Source: an uncultured Bacilli bacterium
GTDB lineage: Bacteria; Bacillota_I; Bacilli_A; RF39; UBA660
Length of the DNA: 28,409 nt
Assembly (NCBI GenBank): GCA_910583685.1
Contig: CAJTXY010000018.1
Span: forward strand, 1 to 28,409
Direction of reading: 5' to 3'
Position 1 is the first letter of the stretch. Each line of letters begins with the position of its first letter. The notes beneath the pieces were generated by a model, which had not been told where the DNA came from, did no database searches, and saw only the letters and a program-made list of their open reading frames with translations. A program made the translations under genes and the position numbers. Positions 14,999 through 23,784 of the stretch are shown in pieces.

Positions 14999-16127
14999 AG
15001 CATTTTTAAAAGTGTTAAATAAATCAAAAGCACCCATTATTATGTACACTGTCTTCTTAATTATCTTTGCAGGTTTCAATATAGAAACAAGTGATAACCC
15101 TACTCAGTTTACAGCGGAGAAACCATCAATTTATATTGTTAGTAGGGAAAATCCAAAAGGAATCAATCGAAATTTAATTGATTATATGAAAAGAAATTGC
15201 AAATTTGTAGATTTAGAGGGAAAAAATTTAGAAGACGCTATATTTTATCGAGATGTCAGCTACATAATTTTTATTCCAGAGGATTTTGGAAAAGAGTTGC
15301 TAAATCATAAAATGCCTAAAATAACAGTAAAGAGTACAAAAGACTATAATGCTAGTTTAAGTGAATTAATTTTAAATAGATATCTAGAGACAGCCTATGC
15401 TTATAGTAAAGTAGCAACGACAGAAGAAGAGTTAGTAGAATATATGAATGATACTTTAAATAAAAAATCTGAAGTAGAAATTTTATCGAACTTAGATACT
15501 TCGCATTTAAATAAAGCAACCTTTTACTATAACTTCTTAAACTACGCATTATTAGCTGGATTTATATATGTAATATGCTTGATACTTTCTAGTTTCAACG
15601 AGGAAAAAATAAAAAGACGAACAATTGTAAGTAGTATGAATTATAAAAAATTTAATCAAAAATTGTTACTATCAAATGGTCTTTTCGCTCTCGTTCTTTG
15701 GCTATTTTATATTCTACTCAGTATGATAATAGTAGGAAGGGTAATGTTTACAACTCACGGATTATTCTATATTTTAAACACTGCTATCTTTTCTTGTTGC
15801 GTACTCTCTATTGCGTTCCTACTTGCCAATGTTATAAAAAACAAAAATACTGTAAATGGAATTGTAAATGTTATAGCTTTAGGATGCAGTTTCTTATGTG
15901 GTGCCTTTGTTCCAATGGAAATGTTACCGAAGTCCGTTTTGCTGATCGCTCATATTTTACCATCATATTGGTATATTAAAACAAATGAGTTGCTAAAGAC
16001 GACGGAAAGGTTTAATATAGATAGTATCATGCCAATTATAATTAATATGGGAGTAGTTATTCTCTTCACAATTGGCTTTGTGATTATGACAAATATCATC
16101 ACCAAAAGAAATCAGAAAATAAACTAA
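14985..16127 (+). CDS. ABC-2 type permease, subunit 2
   Basis: The 380-residue protein has the same layout as the previous permease: N-terminal membrane helix (MYTVFLIIFAGFNI), outside domain, then membrane helices with CGAFVPMEMLPKSVLLIAHI. It is preceded by AAGGAGGCAATCAT inside the end of subunit 1. It probably pairs with subunit 1 as a heterodimeric membrane channel for the ATPase at 12867. Confidence 0.9.
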   Translation: MTVFKAFLKVLNKSKAPIIMYTVFLIIFAGFNIETSDNPTQFTAEKPSIYIVSRENPKGINRNLIDYMKRNCKFVDLEGKNLEDAIFYRDVSYIIFIPEDFGKELLNHKMPKITVKSTKDYNASLSELILNRYLETAYAYSKVATTEEELVEYMNDTLNKKSEVEILSNLDTSHLNKATFYYNFLNYALLAGFIYVICLILSSFNEEKIKRRTIVSSMNYKKFNQKLLLSNGLFALVLWLFYILLSMIIVGRVMFTTHGLFYILNTAIFSCCVLSIAFLLANVIKNKNTVNGIVNVIALGCSFLCGAFVPMEMLPKSVLLIAHILPSYWYIKTNELLKTTERFNIDSIMPIIINMGVVILFTIGFVIMTNIITKRNQKIN

Positions 16128-16144
16128 AAGAAAGAGTGATAACA

Positions 16145-16969
16145 ATGACGAAAATAACAATGCTTGGAACAGGAAATGGTGGAACGATAAATTTATATAA
16201 TACGTGTTTTATCATTCAAAATATTGGGGGGGGGAAAATACTGTTAGTAGATACTGGAGGAAGTATTGAAATTATACGAAGGCTGAAAGAGGCTGATATA
16301 GATCTGACAGAAATCAAAGATATATTCATCTCTCATAGTCATACTGATCATATTTTAGGACTGATTTGGATGTTTAAGAAAATGAGCAGAATGTTTATGC
16401 ACAAAGAGATAAAGGAAAAAATAAACGTTTATTGTAATGATATCGTTTATGAAGCAATTAAAGGAGTATCAAGTTATATCTTGTCGCCAAAGTTAATGGA
16501 TATAATTTATAACAACACTAATTTTGTTGTACTAGATGATGGGGACAAACATACGATCAATGGCATCGAGTATGAGTTTTTCGACATACAGGCAAGGGGA
16601 ACGAAACAGTTTGGCTTTGAATGTAATCTTGACGAAAACCGTTTTGTTTTCTTAGGAGATGAAACATTAAATTCAGCACTGTATGAGAGGGTAAAAAACG
16701 CAGATTATGTTATGCATGAAGCTTTTTGTCTAGAAGAGGAAGAAAACATTTTTCATGCATACGAGAAAAATCACTCTACCGCTCTAAGTGCCGCTAAAGT
16801 AATGAATGAACTAAATGTAAAGAATCTAATTCTATATCACACAGAAGAGTCCCACGATAATAAAAAGGAACTTTATGAAAAAGAGGCTCAAAGTGTATTT
16901 AGTGGAAATGTAATAGTACCAAATGATAGAGAAGAAATCGTATTGACAAAGAAAAATGTTAGAAGATAG
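16145..16969 (+). CDS. Metallo-beta-lactamase-fold hydrolase (RNase Z-like)
   Basis: The 274-residue product (from ATG 16145; the GTG at 16136 is less likely because AAAGAGTGA then serves as binding site) has the MBL fold. It starts ITMLGTGNGG, has the metal motif HSHTDH (His64, His66, Asp68, His69), then FLGDETLN and LYHTEES. This layout resembles RNase Z/ElaC or other phosphodiesterases, but the protein is not close enough to name. Codons for Gly28-Gly30 are a run of nine G, unusual for this AT-rich genome. The next gene follows 10 bases later. Confidence 0.85.
   Translation: MTKITMLGTGNGGTINLYNTCFIIQNIGGGKILLVDTGGSIEIIRRLKEADIDLTEIKDIFISHSHTDHILGLIWMFKKMSRMFMHKEIKEKINVYCNDIVYEAIKGVSSYILSPKLMDIIYNNTNFVVLDDGDKHTINGIEYEFFDIQARGTKQFGFECNLDENRFVFLGDETLNSALYERVKNADYVMHEAFCLEEEENIFHAYEKNHSTALSAAKVMNELNVKNLILYHTEESHDNKKELYEKEAQSVFSGNVIVPNDREEIVLTKKNVRR
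16226..16234 (+). repeat. Nine-G homopolymer inside the MBL hydrolase gene
   Basis: Nine consecutive G encode Gly-Gly-Gly near the start of the protein. Gain or loss of one G would shift the frame about 85 bases into the gene, so the tract could make the gene phase variable. Confidence 0.7.
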
Positions 16970-16979
16970 GAAGAATCAA

Positions 16980-17441
16980 ATGGAATTATATGATATGATA
17001 AAAAATATAACAGGCAAAGATAATGAGGAAGAGTTAGAAAAAGCAATTGCTGTAGTCAAAAATAGTTTAAATGGATTGACAGAAGAAAGAATGTGTAAAG
17101 TATATAGCAGTTATTTGTTGGAGGAGTTACGAGCAAGACATATTCCAGTAAGACTAATAAGTACAGCAGATTTAAACTTAGAATATAAACACTACTTTAT
17201 AATGGTACCTAGCAATAAGATCGGAGGGGAATACTATTTAGCAGACTTGACATTTTCTCAATTTCGAAAAGAAGGTACAGAGTTTGTGGATCTAGAAACC
17301 AAAGGTTATCAAAAAATAGAAGATAAAGAATTAAATGATTACTTAAGTATTATAGAAAATGGAGAACTATATGGAAGCTATAGGACAGAAGAGGTATTTG
17401 AAAGCTCAGCAAGAATAGAGTACACCAATAAAAAAATATAG
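16980..17441 (+). CDS. Transglutaminase-like protein with Cys-His-Asp (hypothetical)
   Basis: ATG 16980 is chosen because AGGAAG lies 6 bases upstream; the frame is open from 16956. The 153-residue soluble product has MCKVYSSYLLEEL (Cys39), KHYFIMVP (His71) and YYLADLTFSQF (Asp89). The order Cys-His-Asp and its strands resemble transglutaminase or papain-like cores, but no close family is recognised. It follows the MBL hydrolase by 10 bases and is probably cotranscribed. Confidence 0.55.
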   Translation: MELYDMIKNITGKDNEEELEKAIAVVKNSLNGLTEERMCKVYSSYLLEELRARHIPVRLISTADLNLEYKHYFIMVPSNKIGGEYYLADLTFSQFRKEGTEFVDLETKGYQKIEDKELNDYLSIIENGELYGSYRTEEVFESSARIEYTNKKI

Positions 17442-17495
17442 AAATATGGGATAAAATATGATAAAATAATAAACATAATATGAGGAGGTAGAAAT

Positions 17496-18233
17496 ATGTT
17501 AGAAGGAAAAGTAGCGATTATCACAGGAGGAACGAGAGGAATTGGGTTAGAGACAGTTCGTCTTTTCTATGAAAATAAAGCACAGGTAGTTCTTTTTGGT
17601 TCTAGAAAGGAAACTGTAGATAAGGCGTTAGCAACATTAAAGGAAGAAGGGATGGAAGTAAGTGGTTATTACCCTAATCTTTCTGATTTTAATGATGTGG
17701 AAAAAGTGATAGAAGAAATACATAGTAAATACGGACATATTGATATCATAATCAACAACGCAGGAATTTCTGCAAATAAGAAAATAGAAGAAACAACAGC
17801 GGAGGATTTTGCAAAAATAATGGACTTAAATGTAAATGCTATTTTTAATATGACAAAAGCAACTGTTCCATTTATGAAAGAAAACAAAGGAGGAGTCATT
17901 TTAAATACCTCTTCGATGGTAAGTATTTATGGACAACCATCTGGAGCGGGCTATCCTGCTAGTAAATTTGCTGTAAATGGACTTACAAAATCATTATCAC
18001 GTGAACTTGCACCATTTAACATTCGTGTAAATGCAGTAGCACCAGGTATTACAAACACAGATATGGTAGCATCTCTTCCAAAAGAAATGATAGAACCATT
18101 AATTAAGACAATTCCACTAGGAAGGATTGGAGAGCCAAGAGATATTGCTAATGCATTCTTATTCTTAGCAAGCGATATGGCAAGCTATGTTACAGGGGAG
18201 ATTTTATCGGTTGACGGTGCTGCCAGAAGTTAG
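17496..18233 (+). CDS. SDR-family oxidoreductase (FabG-like)
   Basis: The 245-residue product is a classical short-chain dehydrogenase: TGGTRGIG cofactor motif (10-17), NNAG (87-90), catalytic Ser140, Tyr153 and Lys157 (YPASK), VNAVAPG, and a C-terminal YVTGEILSVDGA. Arg/Ser at 36-38 after the second strand favour NADP(H). FabG reduces 3-ketoacyl-ACP, but no fatty-acid genes are near, so the substrate is open. AGGAGG precedes the ATG. Confidence 0.92.
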   Translation: MLEGKVAIITGGTRGIGLETVRLFYENKAQVVLFGSRKETVDKALATLKEEGMEVSGYYPNLSDFNDVEKVIEEIHSKYGHIDIIINNAGISANKKIEETTAEDFAKIMDLNVNAIFNMTKATVPFMKENKGGVILNTSSMVSIYGQPSGAGYPASKFAVNGLTKSLSRELAPFNIRVNAVAPGITNTDMVASLPKEMIEPLIKTIPLGRIGEPRDIANAFLFLASDMASYVTGEILSVDGAARS

Positions 18234-18320
18234 TAGTAGAACAAAAAACATTAGGTAAGGTTAGATAGATTAGAGGGTTTGGGCACTGAAAAGCTTATTT
18301 ATATAGCAATCACAGTCTTT

Positions 18321-18331
18321 TATGGTATAAT
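18321..18331 (+). promoter_or_regulatory. Extended -10 promoter in the gap before 18432
   Basis: TATGGTATAAT, the same 11-mer as at 4019 and 21109. The gap 18234-18431 (198 bases) otherwise holds nothing I can name. The leader of about 95 bases between this box and the ATG contains a second TATAAT at 18411-18416. Confidence 0.5.
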
Positions 18332-18431
18332 ATAAAAATATGATGGCCTACACTTTTAAAAATGAATCCATTGTTATATATTATTTGTAAAAATAATAGT
18401 ATAAGGAATTATAATATAAGGAGCAAAGAAA

Positions 18432-19130
18432 ATGGAGAGAATAGTATTAACAGGCAACTATCAAAATTGCAAGATAGGAAATATAGTATCAATCTCTGGA
18501 GATAGAGGAAAATGTGCAGACTTTTCTGGAAAAAATCTTTCTTATTTTGCACCTAAAATGTCATTTTGGGAAGTGTGGCATAATAATATTGGAAAGATAA
18601 AAGAAGATGAGAATAATAGGTATTATATTTATGAATTTTATCACCAAGTATTAAAAAAGCTAGACCCAGGATCAGTTCTAGAAGGCTTAGAAAATAATAC
18701 AATTTTCCTATGTTATGAGGAAAACAGTGGTTTTTGCCATCGCCATTTAGTTGCATTTTGGCTTGAACTATTTTTAGGAATTGAGACAAATGAGGTAAGA
18801 GTAGATAAAGAAACAGGACAAATAATAAAACTAGAAAGACCAGAATATTTAAAAAAAGAACTAGAATGTATTATAAAAGAAGACTACCCAATGCAAAATT
18901 TTCACTCTGTGAGAGCAGCCTATTTATTTAATCAAGCAGAGGCACTAGAAAAAGAAAATTGGGATGAATTGAAAAGTTGTTCTGGAAAAATAAATGATAT
19001 TCCTGAATTGTGGGGGTGGGAGGTAGCCTCTTTAAGAATACAGGCAGAGGAAGAAGAGGAAAATTATCAAAAAGAGCAACAGAAGCTAACGAAGAAAACA
19101 GAAATAAAAAGAAAGGCTATTCATAAGTAG
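18432..19130 (+). CDS. DUF488-like protein
   Basis: The 232-residue product resembles DUF488-type proteins through IFLCYEENSGFCHRHLVAFW (91-110), with Cys94, Cys102, His103 and His105. The start (MERIVLTGNYQNC) and the SISGDRGKCADF segment also fit. The last 30 residues are a highly charged Glu/Lys helix. The function of the family is unknown. AAGGAG precedes the ATG. A terminator overlaps the stop codon. Confidence 0.7.
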   Translation: MERIVLTGNYQNCKIGNIVSISGDRGKCADFSGKNLSYFAPKMSFWEVWHNNIGKIKEDENNRYYIYEFYHQVLKKLDPGSVLEGLENNTIFLCYEENSGFCHRHLVAFWLELFLGIETNEVRVDKETGQIIKLERPEYLKKELECIIKEDYPMQNFHSVRAAYLFNQAEALEKENWDELKSCSGKINDIPELWGWEVASLRIQAEEEEENYQKEQQKLTKKTEIKRKAIHK

Positions 19131-19137
19131 TCTTTTT
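19114..19137 (+). terminator. Rho-independent terminator overlapping the DUF488-like stop codon
   Basis: AGGCTA (19114-19119) pairs with TAGTCT (19128-19133, one G-U) across TTCATAAG, followed by TTTT. Confidence 0.6.
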
Positions 19138-19141
19138 CTTA

Positions 19142-19181
19142 TTGACAAATGTTATATACTGTTATAACATAAATATAACAG
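19142..19181 (+). promoter_or_regulatory. Promoter and operator of the GntR/ABC operon
   Basis: TTGACA (19142-19147) is a perfect -35 box with a likely -10 near 19163-19170. The region is filled by repeats of TGTTAT: TGTTAT at 19150, the palindrome TGTTATAACA at 19160-19169, and the perfect inverted repeat CTGTTAT/ATAACAG (19159-19165 and 19175-19181). This fits an autoregulatory site for the GntR protein encoded 13 bases downstream, as for YtrA in B. subtilis. Binding itself is inferred. Confidence 0.65.
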
Positions 19182-19193
19182 TTAGGAGGCAGT

Positions 19194-19568
19194 ATGAAAA
19201 TAATTATTAGTAATAGCAGTAGTATTCCTATTTATGAACAGATAAAAAACACTATTATGAATCAAATTATATCAGGCGAACTAAAAGAAGAAGACTCTCT
19301 TCCCTCGATTAGGAGCCTTGCAAAAGATATAAGAATCAGCGTGATGACAATCAAAAAAGCCTATGACGAACTAGAACAAGAAGGCTATATCGTCACGGTA
19401 CAGGGAAAAGGAAGTTTTGTGGCACCAAAAAATCTAGAATTAATCAAAGAACAGAAATTAAAGGAAATGGAAAGCTATATAGAAAAAATAATAGATATAG
19501 CAAAAAAATACCAAATTGAAAAAGAGGAGATAGAAGATTTGTTAGATCTTTTCTATAGGAGTGAGTAG
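19194..19568 (+). CDS. GntR-family regulator, YtrA type
   Basis: The 124-residue product is a short GntR regulator. The N-terminal winged helix starts IPIYEQIKNTIMNQIISGEL and has LPSIRSLAKDIRISVMTIKK and a GKGSFVAP wing; a short helical tail follows. This size and the following ABC genes match the YtrA subfamily, which represses ABC operons and often responds to cell-wall stress. TTAGGAGG precedes the ATG. The operator-like repeats upstream suggest autorepression. Confidence 0.9.
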   Translation: MKIIISNSSSIPIYEQIKNTIMNQIISGELKEEDSLPSIRSLAKDIRISVMTIKKAYDELEQEGYIVTVQGKGSFVAPKNLELIKEQKLKEMESYIEKIIDIAKKYQIEKEEIEDLLDLFYRSE

Positions 19569-19569
19569 A

Positions 19570-20430
19570 ATGAAAAATATAATAGAAATTGAAAACTTAA
19601 TAAAAAAGTATGATAACAGTTTTGAGTTAAGTATAAAAAGTTTAGAGTTAAAAAGTGGAACTATAATTGGCTTAATTGGTGAGAATGGAGCTGGAAAAAC
19701 AACACTAATTAAGTCTATATTAGGAATTATTAACAAAGATTGTGGAAAAATAAAAATCTTTGGTGAGGAAAGTAGCAAGAAAGAGGAAGACATAAAAGAA
19801 AATATTGGACTGGTCTTAGATAATATCTTCTTTCCAGAAATATTAACACCAAGTGATATTAATTTGATTATGAAAGACGTTTACAAAAATTGGGATGCGC
19901 CTCTTTTCTTACAATATCTAAAAGATTTCAAATTAGAGCCAAAAAAGAAAATAAAAACATTTTCCAAAGGAATGCGAAAAAAACTAGAAATCGCAACAGC
20001 ACTTGCCCATCATCCTAAGCTACTCATATTAGATGAAGCAACTAGTGGTCTAGACCCAGTAGTACGGGGAGAGGTCTTAGATATTTTTCTAGATTTTATT
20101 CAAGACGAGGAACATACCATTTTATTCTCCACTCATATTACAAGTGATTTAGAGTCTATCGCTGATCATATCATCTTTATGGATGAGGGAAAGGTGATTT
20201 TGAATCAAAGAAGAGATGAAATAACAGACCAGTATGGTATATTGAAATGCGATATCAATGATTTTGAAAAAATTGAGAAGGAAGATATCATTCGTTATCG
20301 TAAAAATAAATATGATTATGAAATTTTAATAAAAGACAGAGATAAAATGAAAAAGAAATATAAAAACTCTGTAGTTGACAAAATAAGTATTGATGAATTG
20401 ATGATTCTAATGATAAAGGGGGAAGCGTAA
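19570..20430 (+). CDS. ABC transporter ATP-binding protein (Ytr-type operon)
   Basis: I place the start at ATG 19570 because GGAGTG lies 7 bases before it; the GTG at 19561 is part of that site. The 286-residue ATPase has Walker A GENGAGKTT, signature FSKGMRKKLE (SKG instead of SGG), Walker B LLILDEATSGLDP and the switch His in FSTHITSD. SKG signatures are common in YtrB/EcsA-like ATPases. It follows the GntR stop by one base and shares a TAATG overlap with the permease. Confidence 0.92.
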   Translation: MKNIIEIENLIKKYDNSFELSIKSLELKSGTIIGLIGENGAGKTTLIKSILGIINKDCGKIKIFGEESSKKEEDIKENIGLVLDNIFFPEILTPSDINLIMKDVYKNWDAPLFLQYLKDFKLEPKKKIKTFSKGMRKKLEIATALAHHPKLLILDEATSGLDPVVRGEVLDIFLDFIQDEEHTILFSTHITSDLESIADHIIFMDEGKVILNQRRDEITDQYGILKCDINDFEKIEKEDIIRYRKNKYDYEILIKDRDKMKKKYKNSVVDKISIDELMILMIKGEA

Positions 20431-21059
20431 TGAAGGGGTTAATCAAAAAAGACTTGTTAATGATGAAGGGAAGTATAAAACTAAGTATGATTTTTCTGTT
20501 AGTTTTCTTAGTAATTGCCCTAAAGGAAGAAAATACCCTAATTTTTATACCAGCATTTTTAAGTACAATGCTTTTTATGACAACATTTAGTTATGATGAA
20601 TACAATAACTGGAATGCCTATGCAACAAGCTTACCAACAGGAAGAAAAAATTTAGTAAGAGCAAAATATATGGCAAATCTAGGGATGTTAGTAGCAGTAG
20701 TAGTAATATTTAGCATTCTAACAAGTGCCCTTGGAGTCATAAGTAGTAATCTAAACTTAGAGAAATTAATCTTTTCATCTTTCGGCTGCATTTTCGCACT
20801 TGCTATTTTTCAAGCTGTTCTTTATCCTTTTATATTCAAATTTGGAATTGAGAAGGGAAGAATTGGTATACTAGTAGGAGTATTTGGTTTTACAGGATTA
20901 GTAAGTCTATTAAAAGACAAACTAGATATTCGCTTGTCAAAAGAGCTTCTAACCATATTAGAAAATAATTGGTTGCCATTAGCAACAATCACTACTATAA
21001 TCTTACTCACCATTTCCTATTTAATATCAATGAAAATTGTAAATAAAAAGGAATTTTAA
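20430..21059 (+). CDS. ABC-2 type permease (ABC2_membrane_5 type)
   Basis: The 209-residue protein begins MKGLIKKDLLMMK and has about six membrane helices. The segment TFSYDEYNNWNAYATSLPTG (49-68 region) is typical for ABC-2 permeases of GntR-controlled operons. It starts within the stop of the ATPase and is closed by a strong terminator. Confidence 0.88.
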   Translation: MKGLIKKDLLMMKGSIKLSMIFLLVFLVIALKEENTLIFIPAFLSTMLFMTTFSYDEYNNWNAYATSLPTGRKNLVRAKYMANLGMLVAVVVIFSILTSALGVISSNLNLEKLIFSSFGCIFALAIFQAVLYPFIFKFGIEKGRIGILVGVFGFTGLVSLLKDKLDIRLSKELLTILENNWLPLATITTIILLTISYLISMKIVNKKEF

Positions 21060-21090
21060 AGTTTTGAAATAAAAAGTTTCAAAACTTTTT
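21058..21090 (+). terminator. Rho-independent terminator (possibly bidirectional)
   Basis: AAAGTTTTGAAA (21058-21069) pairs perfectly with TTTCAAAACTTT (21077-21088) across 7 bases and ends in TTTTT. Confidence 0.85.
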
Positions 21091-21108
21091 AAATAGAAAA
21101 AATTAATC

Positions 21109-21119
21109 TATGGTATAAT
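21109..21119 (+). promoter_or_regulatory. Extended -10 promoter of the NatAB-like operon
   Basis: TATGGTATAAT with TATAAT at 21114-21119, 30 bases before the ATG. No convincing -35 box. Confidence 0.55.
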
Positions 21120-21148
21120 AATAATCAGTTAGATAAAAGGAGAGTAGT

Positions 21149-21904
21149 ATGTTACAAGCAAAAGATTTAAAGAAAAAATTTGTAAAAATAAACGCAAAAA
21201 AAGAGCATCAAGAGTTCTATGCAGATAATGGTATTTCTTTTAAAGCAAGAAAAGGGGAAGTAGTGGGTATTTTAGGACCAAATGGTGCTGGGAAGACAAC
21301 TCTGCTTCGGATGATTGCAGGAATATTAGAACCAACAGAAGGAGTAATTGACTTTGATGGTCTAAATTATAAAGACAACGAACTAGCCATTAAGAAAAAA
21401 ATAGCATATTTATCTGGAAATACTAAGATATATCGTACCCTTACTACTTATGAACTATTAAAAATGTGTTGCGATTTTTATGAAGTGGAAAAAGGTAAAA
21501 TGGAGCAAAGAGTCAAGGAAATAACCAAGCTTTTAGAAATGGATAGTTTTCTCCATCAAAGAATTGAAAATCTTTCAACAGGTCAAATGCAACGGGTAAA
21601 TATTGCAAGATGCTTAGTTCATAATCCAGAGTACTATATCCTAGATGAAGCAACTAGTGGACTCGATATTATTTCTAGTCAAATCATTTTAGATTTCATT
21701 AAAGATGAAAAAAAGAAAGGTAAAACAATTCTTTATTCCACGCATTATATGGAAGAAGCAGAAAATATTTGCGATTATGTGGTAATGATTAATAAAGGAG
21801 TAGTAATCAAAGAAGGAACGCCAGAAGAAATAAAGAAAGCGACAAAAACCACGAATTTGAGAGATGCTTTCTTTGCGTTAATTGGAGGTAAAAATGAGAA
21901 GTAA
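21149..21904 (+). CDS. natA: NatA-like ABC transporter ATPase
   Basis: The 251-residue ATPase has Walker A GPNGAGKTT, signature LSTGQMQRVN, Walker B YYILDEATSGLD and the switch His in YSTHYMEEAE. Length, context and partner fit NatA, the ATPase of the NatAB sodium exporter of B. subtilis. AGGAGAG precedes the ATG; the stop overlaps the start of natB by 11 bases. Confidence 0.88.
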   Translation: MLQAKDLKKKFVKINAKKEHQEFYADNGISFKARKGEVVGILGPNGAGKTTLLRMIAGILEPTEGVIDFDGLNYKDNELAIKKKIAYLSGNTKIYRTLTTYELLKMCCDFYEVEKGKMEQRVKEITKLLEMDSFLHQRIENLSTGQMQRVNIARCLVHNPEYYILDEATSGLDIISSQIILDFIKDEKKKGKTILYSTHYMEEAENICDYVVMINKGVVIKEGTPEEIKKATKTTNLRDAFFALIGGKNEK

Positions 21905-23042
21905 TATTTTAAATATTTTGAAAAAGGAGCTAAAAGAAACATTTCGCGATAAGAAATCCCTTGCGATGATGTTAATTGTACCGATTATGATCCCCCTTCT
22001 AGTAATCGGTCTATCAGCTTTATTCGAGTCAGAAGTGAATAAATCAGTAAATGATTATAATACGATTGGTTTTGATTACCAATTAAGTAAAGAAGAAAAA
22101 GATATAGCGAAAGAAGCAGAAATAAAAGTTGTGGAAAAAAGTAAAAAAGAGCTAAAAGAGGCATATAAAAAGGGAGATATTGACCTATATGTTACAAAAT
22201 CTGGAAGTAAATATATACTAAATGGAGAAGAAAATGACACCACTACTTATGCTACAGCTTTAGTAGAAGGCTATTTTGCCGTTTATAAAGAGTATTTGCA
22301 AGGGACATATTTGAATAATAAAAACATCCCTCAAGATGAAGTACTAAATATTATTACTGTGGAGAAAAAAGTAGTGGAAAAAGAAAACTTTTATGCCAAT
22401 TATATTACAAATTATGCTTTCCTATTTATCATTATGGCAATTACCATCTCATCAACATACCCTGCAACAGATGCAACAGCAGGAGAAAAAGAGCGTGGAA
22501 CACTAGAGACCTTGCTAACATTTCCGATTAAGAGTAAAGATATTATTGTTGGAAAATTCTTGAGTGTATCTCTATCATCGATTGTAACTGGAATCGTTAG
22601 TCTAATTCTAATGGTAGCTTCTCTTGCTATTGCCAGAAATATGTTTACAATTTATGAAGAAGTAAATTTAATCCCATCTGTTACTACCATAGTTTATGCC
22701 CTTTTAGTGATTATATCTTACTCTTTTCTAATCAGTGGTTTATGTATTGCCATTGCCAGTAAATCAAAAACCTTTAAAGAAGCTCAAAGTGCTCTAACGC
22801 CAATCACGTTTATCTCCTTCTTCCCAAGTTTCATTGCCTTTATGATGGATATTAAGATTAGTGCAGTATCATCTCTTGTTCCATTCTTAAACTTCACCCT
22901 GTTGTTTAGCGATATCACAAATGGAAATATGAATTTTCTATATATCTTCTTGATGATGATATCAACAATAATAACTATTAGTCTCATATTAATGGTTATA
23001 GTTCGTCAGTATAAATCCGAAAAAGTCTTATTTTCAAATTAA
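21894..23042 (+). CDS. natB: NatB-like ABC-2 permease
   Basis: The start is ATG 21894, with GGAGGT 4 bases upstream; the TTG at 21882 is not needed. The 382-residue product has an N-terminal helix (LAMMLIVPIMIPLLVIGLSA), an outside domain and a C-terminal membrane bundle. The segment TYPATDATAGEKERGTLETL is the NatB/ABC-2 hallmark, followed by LLTFPIKSKDIIVGKFLS. Sodium export is the known role of NatAB in B. subtilis; the ion here is inferred. Confidence 0.88.
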   Translation: MRSNILNILKKELKETFRDKKSLAMMLIVPIMIPLLVIGLSALFESEVNKSVNDYNTIGFDYQLSKEEKDIAKEAEIKVVEKSKKELKEAYKKGDIDLYVTKSGSKYILNGEENDTTTYATALVEGYFAVYKEYLQGTYLNNKNIPQDEVLNIITVEKKVVEKENFYANYITNYAFLFIIMAITISSTYPATDATAGEKERGTLETLLTFPIKSKDIIVGKFLSVSLSSIVTGIVSLILMVASLAIARNMFTIYEEVNLIPSVTTIVYALLVIISYSFLISGLCIAIASKSKTFKEAQSALTPITFISFFPSFIAFMMDIKISAVSSLVPFLNFTLLFSDITNGNMNFLYIFLMMISTIITISLILMVIVRQYKSEKVLFSN

Positions 23043-23112
23043 TTTAGAAAGTAATTGAAAAGAAGAAAAACTATGTTATACTAGCAGCAACAATTAATCT
23101 GAGGTGAAAAAA

Positions 23113-23730
23113 ATGAAAAAGAAAAAAGATTTGCTATTGGACATTGATGATGTTGTCTGCTTTCCTGGCTTTCTTCCTGCCATTAATGAGTTTTTAGGGG
23201 CAGACTATAAGATAGATGATTTTACAAATTATTATATAGAAGAAGCAGTAATTCCGAAAGAACAATTTCAAGAGTTTAATGAATTCTTACATAGAAGAAA
23301 TCTATATGAAGATGCAGTATTATTACCGGGTGCTGTGGAAACGCTAAAATTAGCACAGGAGTTATATACTATTTATCCAACCTCTTCTTGTATTGATCCA
23401 TTTAATATAGAAGAATCAGGAAAACTATTTAAAAATAAATATGATTATTTATATACTATGTTGCCTTTTATTAATCCAAGTCAATATATATTTACAAATA
23501 GTAAGCACTTGCTAAAAGCAGATGTTCAAATAGATGATAGATTATCAAACTTAGGAGATAATGTGGAGACAAAAATATTATTTCCGTCATATCATAATAA
23601 AGATATTACGATGGAAGAGTTGAATAACAAACAAGTGTTGCGTGCAGGTTATGATTGGAGAGAGGGCTGGGAAAAAGTAGGTCACATTTTATTAGAAGAA
23701 CTACCAAAAACGTATTCACTCAAAAAGTAA
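23113..23730 (+). CDS. 5'(3')-deoxyribonucleotidase (NT5C, HAD superfamily)
   Basis: The start is ATG 23113, preceded by GAGGTG. The 205-residue product has the HAD nucleophile motif LLLDIDDVV (Asp10, Asp12), a YPTSSC threonine/serine motif and ADVQIDDRLSNL, which is typical for NT5C proteins. These dephosphorylate deoxynucleoside monophosphates. A terminator follows directly. It stands alone, with a TATACT-like -10 near 23079. Confidence 0.85.
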   Translation: MKKKKDLLLDIDDVVCFPGFLPAINEFLGADYKIDDFTNYYIEEAVIPKEQFQEFNEFLHRRNLYEDAVLLPGAVETLKLAQELYTIYPTSSCIDPFNIEESGKLFKNKYDYLYTMLPFINPSQYIFTNSKHLLKADVQIDDRLSNLGDNVETKILFPSYHNKDITMEELNNKQVLRAGYDWREGWEKVGHILLEELPKTYSLKK

Positions 23731-23741
23731 ATTATAAGTAG

Positions 23742-23764
23742 CAGGAGCCCCAGCTTCTGTTTTT
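23742..23764 (+). terminator. Rho-independent terminator after the nucleotidase
   Basis: CAGGAGC (23742-23748) pairs with GCTTCTG (23753-23759, one G-U) across CCCA, followed by TTTTT. Confidence 0.8.
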
Positions 23765-23784
23765 ATATAATCTCCTATTGATAA

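Noticed and set aside
15698..15979. 93-residue frame inside the second ABC permease
   Set aside because: It is out of frame with convincing membrane helices of the permease, has no binding site and has a Cys/Tyr-rich composition typical of a shadow frame.
12867..23042. The three ABC modules as a single antimicrobial-peptide resistance cluster
   Set aside because: They are separated by unrelated genes, terminators and separate promoters, and no peptide, sensor kinase or immunity gene is present.
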